A DNA stretch of 64,000 bases from Novosphingobium sp. KA1 (GTDB taxonomy: Bacteria > Pseudomonadota > Alphaproteobacteria > Sphingomonadales > Sphingomonadaceae). The translations under genes were made by a program, and so were the position numbers. The stretch spans positions 1,116,001 to 1,180,000 of the forward strand of contig NZ_CP021248.1 of the NCBI RefSeq assembly GCF_017309955.1, written 5' to 3'. Positions 62,618 through 64,000 of this stretch are shown piece by piece. Numbering within the stretch: position 1 is the first letter of the stretch; the number at the start of each line of letters is the position of its first letter. The notes under the pieces were generated by a model. That model searched no databases and was not told where the DNA came from. It was given only the letters and a program-made list of their open reading frames with translations.

Positions 62618-64000
62618 TCACCCGCCGCCATGCATTCCTCGGAGCGGCGGCCACCTCCCTGCTGCCCTCCATGCTCACCGGCCAGACCGCCCGATCCAAG
62701 GAAGCCCCCATGACCGATACGATCATCGTCAACGCCAAAGTGACCACGCTCGACCGCGAGAACCCGCAGGCCGAAGCGGTAGTCATCCGTGACGGCAAGT
62801 TCCTGACCGTGGGCAGCGAACAGGAAGCCCGCGAAGCCGCCGCGCCCGATGCCACGGTGATAGACGCCAAGGGCCGCCGCCTGATCCCCGGCCTGATCGA
62901 CAGCCACATGCACATCATTCGCGGCGGGCTGAACTTCAACATGGAGCTGCGCTGGGACGGCGTAACCTCGCTGGCCGAAGCGATGGCGATGCTGAAGCGG
63001 CAGGTCGACAACACCCCTGCCCCGCAGTGGGTCCGCGTCGTCGGCGGCTTTACCGAGCACCAGTTCGCCGAGAAGCGCCTGCCGACCATCGAGGAACTGA
63101 ACGCCGTCGCGCCCGATACGCCGGTCTTCATCCTGCACCTCTACGACCGCGCGCTGCTGAACGCCGCCGCGCTGCGCGTCGTCGGCTATACCAAGGACAC
63201 GCCGAACCCGCCGGGCGGCGAGATTATGCGCGACGGCGCCGGCAATCCGACCGGCCTGCTGCTCGCCCAGCCCAATGCGACGATCCTCTATTCCACGCTC
63301 GCCAAGGGCCCCAAGCTGCCGCCCGAGTACCAGCTCAATTCCACCCGCCACTTCATGCGCGAAGTCAACGCGCTGGGCGTGACCGGCGTGATCGACGCGG
63401 GCGGCGGTTTCCAGAACTATCCCGACGATTACGACATCATCGAGAAGCTCCATGCCGAAGACCAGCTGACCGTGCGCATCAGCTACAACCTCTTCACGCA
63501 GAAGCCGAAGGAGGAACTGGCGGACTTCTCGGGCTGGGTTAAGCAGGTCAGCCCCGGACAGGGCGACGACACCTATCGCCACAACGGCGCGGGCGAGATG
63601 CTGGTCTATTCCGCTGCCGACTTCGAGGATTTCCGCGTCGAGCGCCCCGACATGCCGCCCTGCATGGAAGGCGATCTGGAACCGGTCATCCGCCTCTTGG
63701 CCGAGCACCGCTGGCCCTGGCGCCTTCACGCCACTTATGACGAGACGATCGGCCGCGCGCTCGACGTTTACGAGAAGGTCAACCGCGACATCCCGCTTCA
63801 GGGCATCAACTGGTTCTTCGACCACGCCGAGACCATTTCGGACCGCAATATCGACCGCATCGCCGCGCTCGGCGGCGGTATCGCCGTGCAGCACCGCATG
63901 GCCTATCAGGGCGAATACTTCGTCGAGCGCTACGGCGCCAAGGCGGCCGAACGCACGCCGCCGATTGCCCGGATGCTGGCCGCCGGCATCCCCGTGGGCG
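62614..64000 (+). CDS. Tat-exported amidohydrolase, YtcJ-like (partial, 3' end off window)
   Basis: 462 codons visible, cut by the right edge. GTG 62614 overlaps the XapX stop. It starts ITRRHAFLGAAATSLLPSM, a twin-arginine signal. The amidohydrolase-3 motif DSHMH (H98, H100) and conserved segments such as GFTEHQFAEKRLPT, DAGGGFQNYPDDYDII and HATYDETIGRALDVYE follow. Members hydrolyse amide or formamide bonds; the substrate here is unknown. The visible part is most of the expected 600 residues. Confidence 0.88.
   Translation, partial: MITRRHAFLGAAATSLLPSMLTGQTARSKEAPMTDTIIVNAKVTTLDRENPQAEAVVIRDGKFLTVGSEQEAREAAAPDATVIDAKGRRLIPGLIDSHMHIIRGGLNFNMELRWDGVTSLAEAMAMLKRQVDNTPAPQWVRVVGGFTEHQFAEKRLPTIEELNAVAPDTPVFILHLYDRALLNAAALRVVGYTKDTPNPPGGEIMRDGAGNPTGLLLAQPNATILYSTLAKGPKLPPEYQLNSTRHFMREVNALGVTGVIDAGGGFQNYPDDYDIIEKLHAEDQLTVRISYNLFTQKPKEELADFSGWVKQVSPGQGDDTYRHNGAGEMLVYSAADFEDFRVERPDMPPCMEGDLEPVIRLLAEHRWPWRLHATYDETIGRALDVYEKVNRDIPLQGINWFFDHAETISDRNIDRIAALGGGIAVQHRMAYQGEYFVERYGAKAAERTPPIARMLAAGIPVG

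Overview
The window looks like a chromosomal segment of a sphingomonad (Novosphingobium- or Sphingomonas-like alphaproteobacterium). The evidence is very high GC, two large TonB-dependent receptors, NodT-type outer-membrane efflux lipoproteins, many genes coupled by 4-base ATGA or TGATG overlaps, and SLC-type transporters next to small regulators. This assignment is an inference from gene content; no rRNA or tRNA gene was seen.

Layout. 1-7.1 kb: a leftward cellulose-synthesis operon (small BcsR/BcsP-like protein, BcsQ ATPase, and a single-chain BcsA-BcsB fusion running off the left edge), divergent from a membrane GGDEF-EAL protein that could set the c-di-GMP level sensed by the BcsA PilZ domain. 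7.1-11.2 kb: an exported amidohydrolase, a FucP-type sugar permease and a divergent LacI regulator with palindromic sites between the last two. 11.2-13.9 kb: an arsenic operon (arsR, arsC, arsN-like acetyltransferase, acr3) with two copies of the same operator, then a decayed transporter fragment. 13.9-17.2 kb: pncB, a threonine-aldolase-like enzyme, and a winged-helix protein with nested repeats upstream. 17.2-19.6 kb: a DUF3649/PepSY/DUF3325 iron-related operon behind a Fur-like palindrome. 19.8-23 kb: an autotransporter with four repeats of exactly 64 residues.

23-28 kb: envelope and hypothetical genes, and a 267-bp nested inverted-repeat element with 33-bp perfect arms (27555-27821). 27.9-34.6 kb: TetR-controlled RND tripartite efflux operon ending in a clear terminator. 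34.6-40.2 kb: OmpA-like lipoprotein with a coupled cation/proton antiporter, MarR, aldo-keto reductase and an FAD/NAD(P)-binding protein. 40.2-45.2 kb: a dicarboxylate-type symporter and a CueR-like merR-copA-copZ copper-efflux operon. 45.2-49.8 kb: TonB receptor, di-haem peroxidase-like cytochrome and TonB protein, with Fur-like palindromes before the first and last gene. 49.9-59.5 kb: a second TonB receptor, a CpxRA-like two-component system preceded by four half-sites at 11-bp spacing, and a MacA-MacB-NodT efflux operon carrying a related site. 59.8-64 kb: small proteins, then isochorismatase, chloroperoxidase-like hydrolase, XapX protein and a Tat-exported amidohydrolase cut by the right edge.

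The most unusual items are the 267-bp nested inverted repeat, the BcsAB fusion with an internal signal-peptide-like segment, the duplicated arsR operators overlapping a probably leaderless start, the candidate Fur regulon tying the receptor/peroxidase/TonB locus to the PepSY operon, and the 11-bp-spaced site array of the CpxR-like system.
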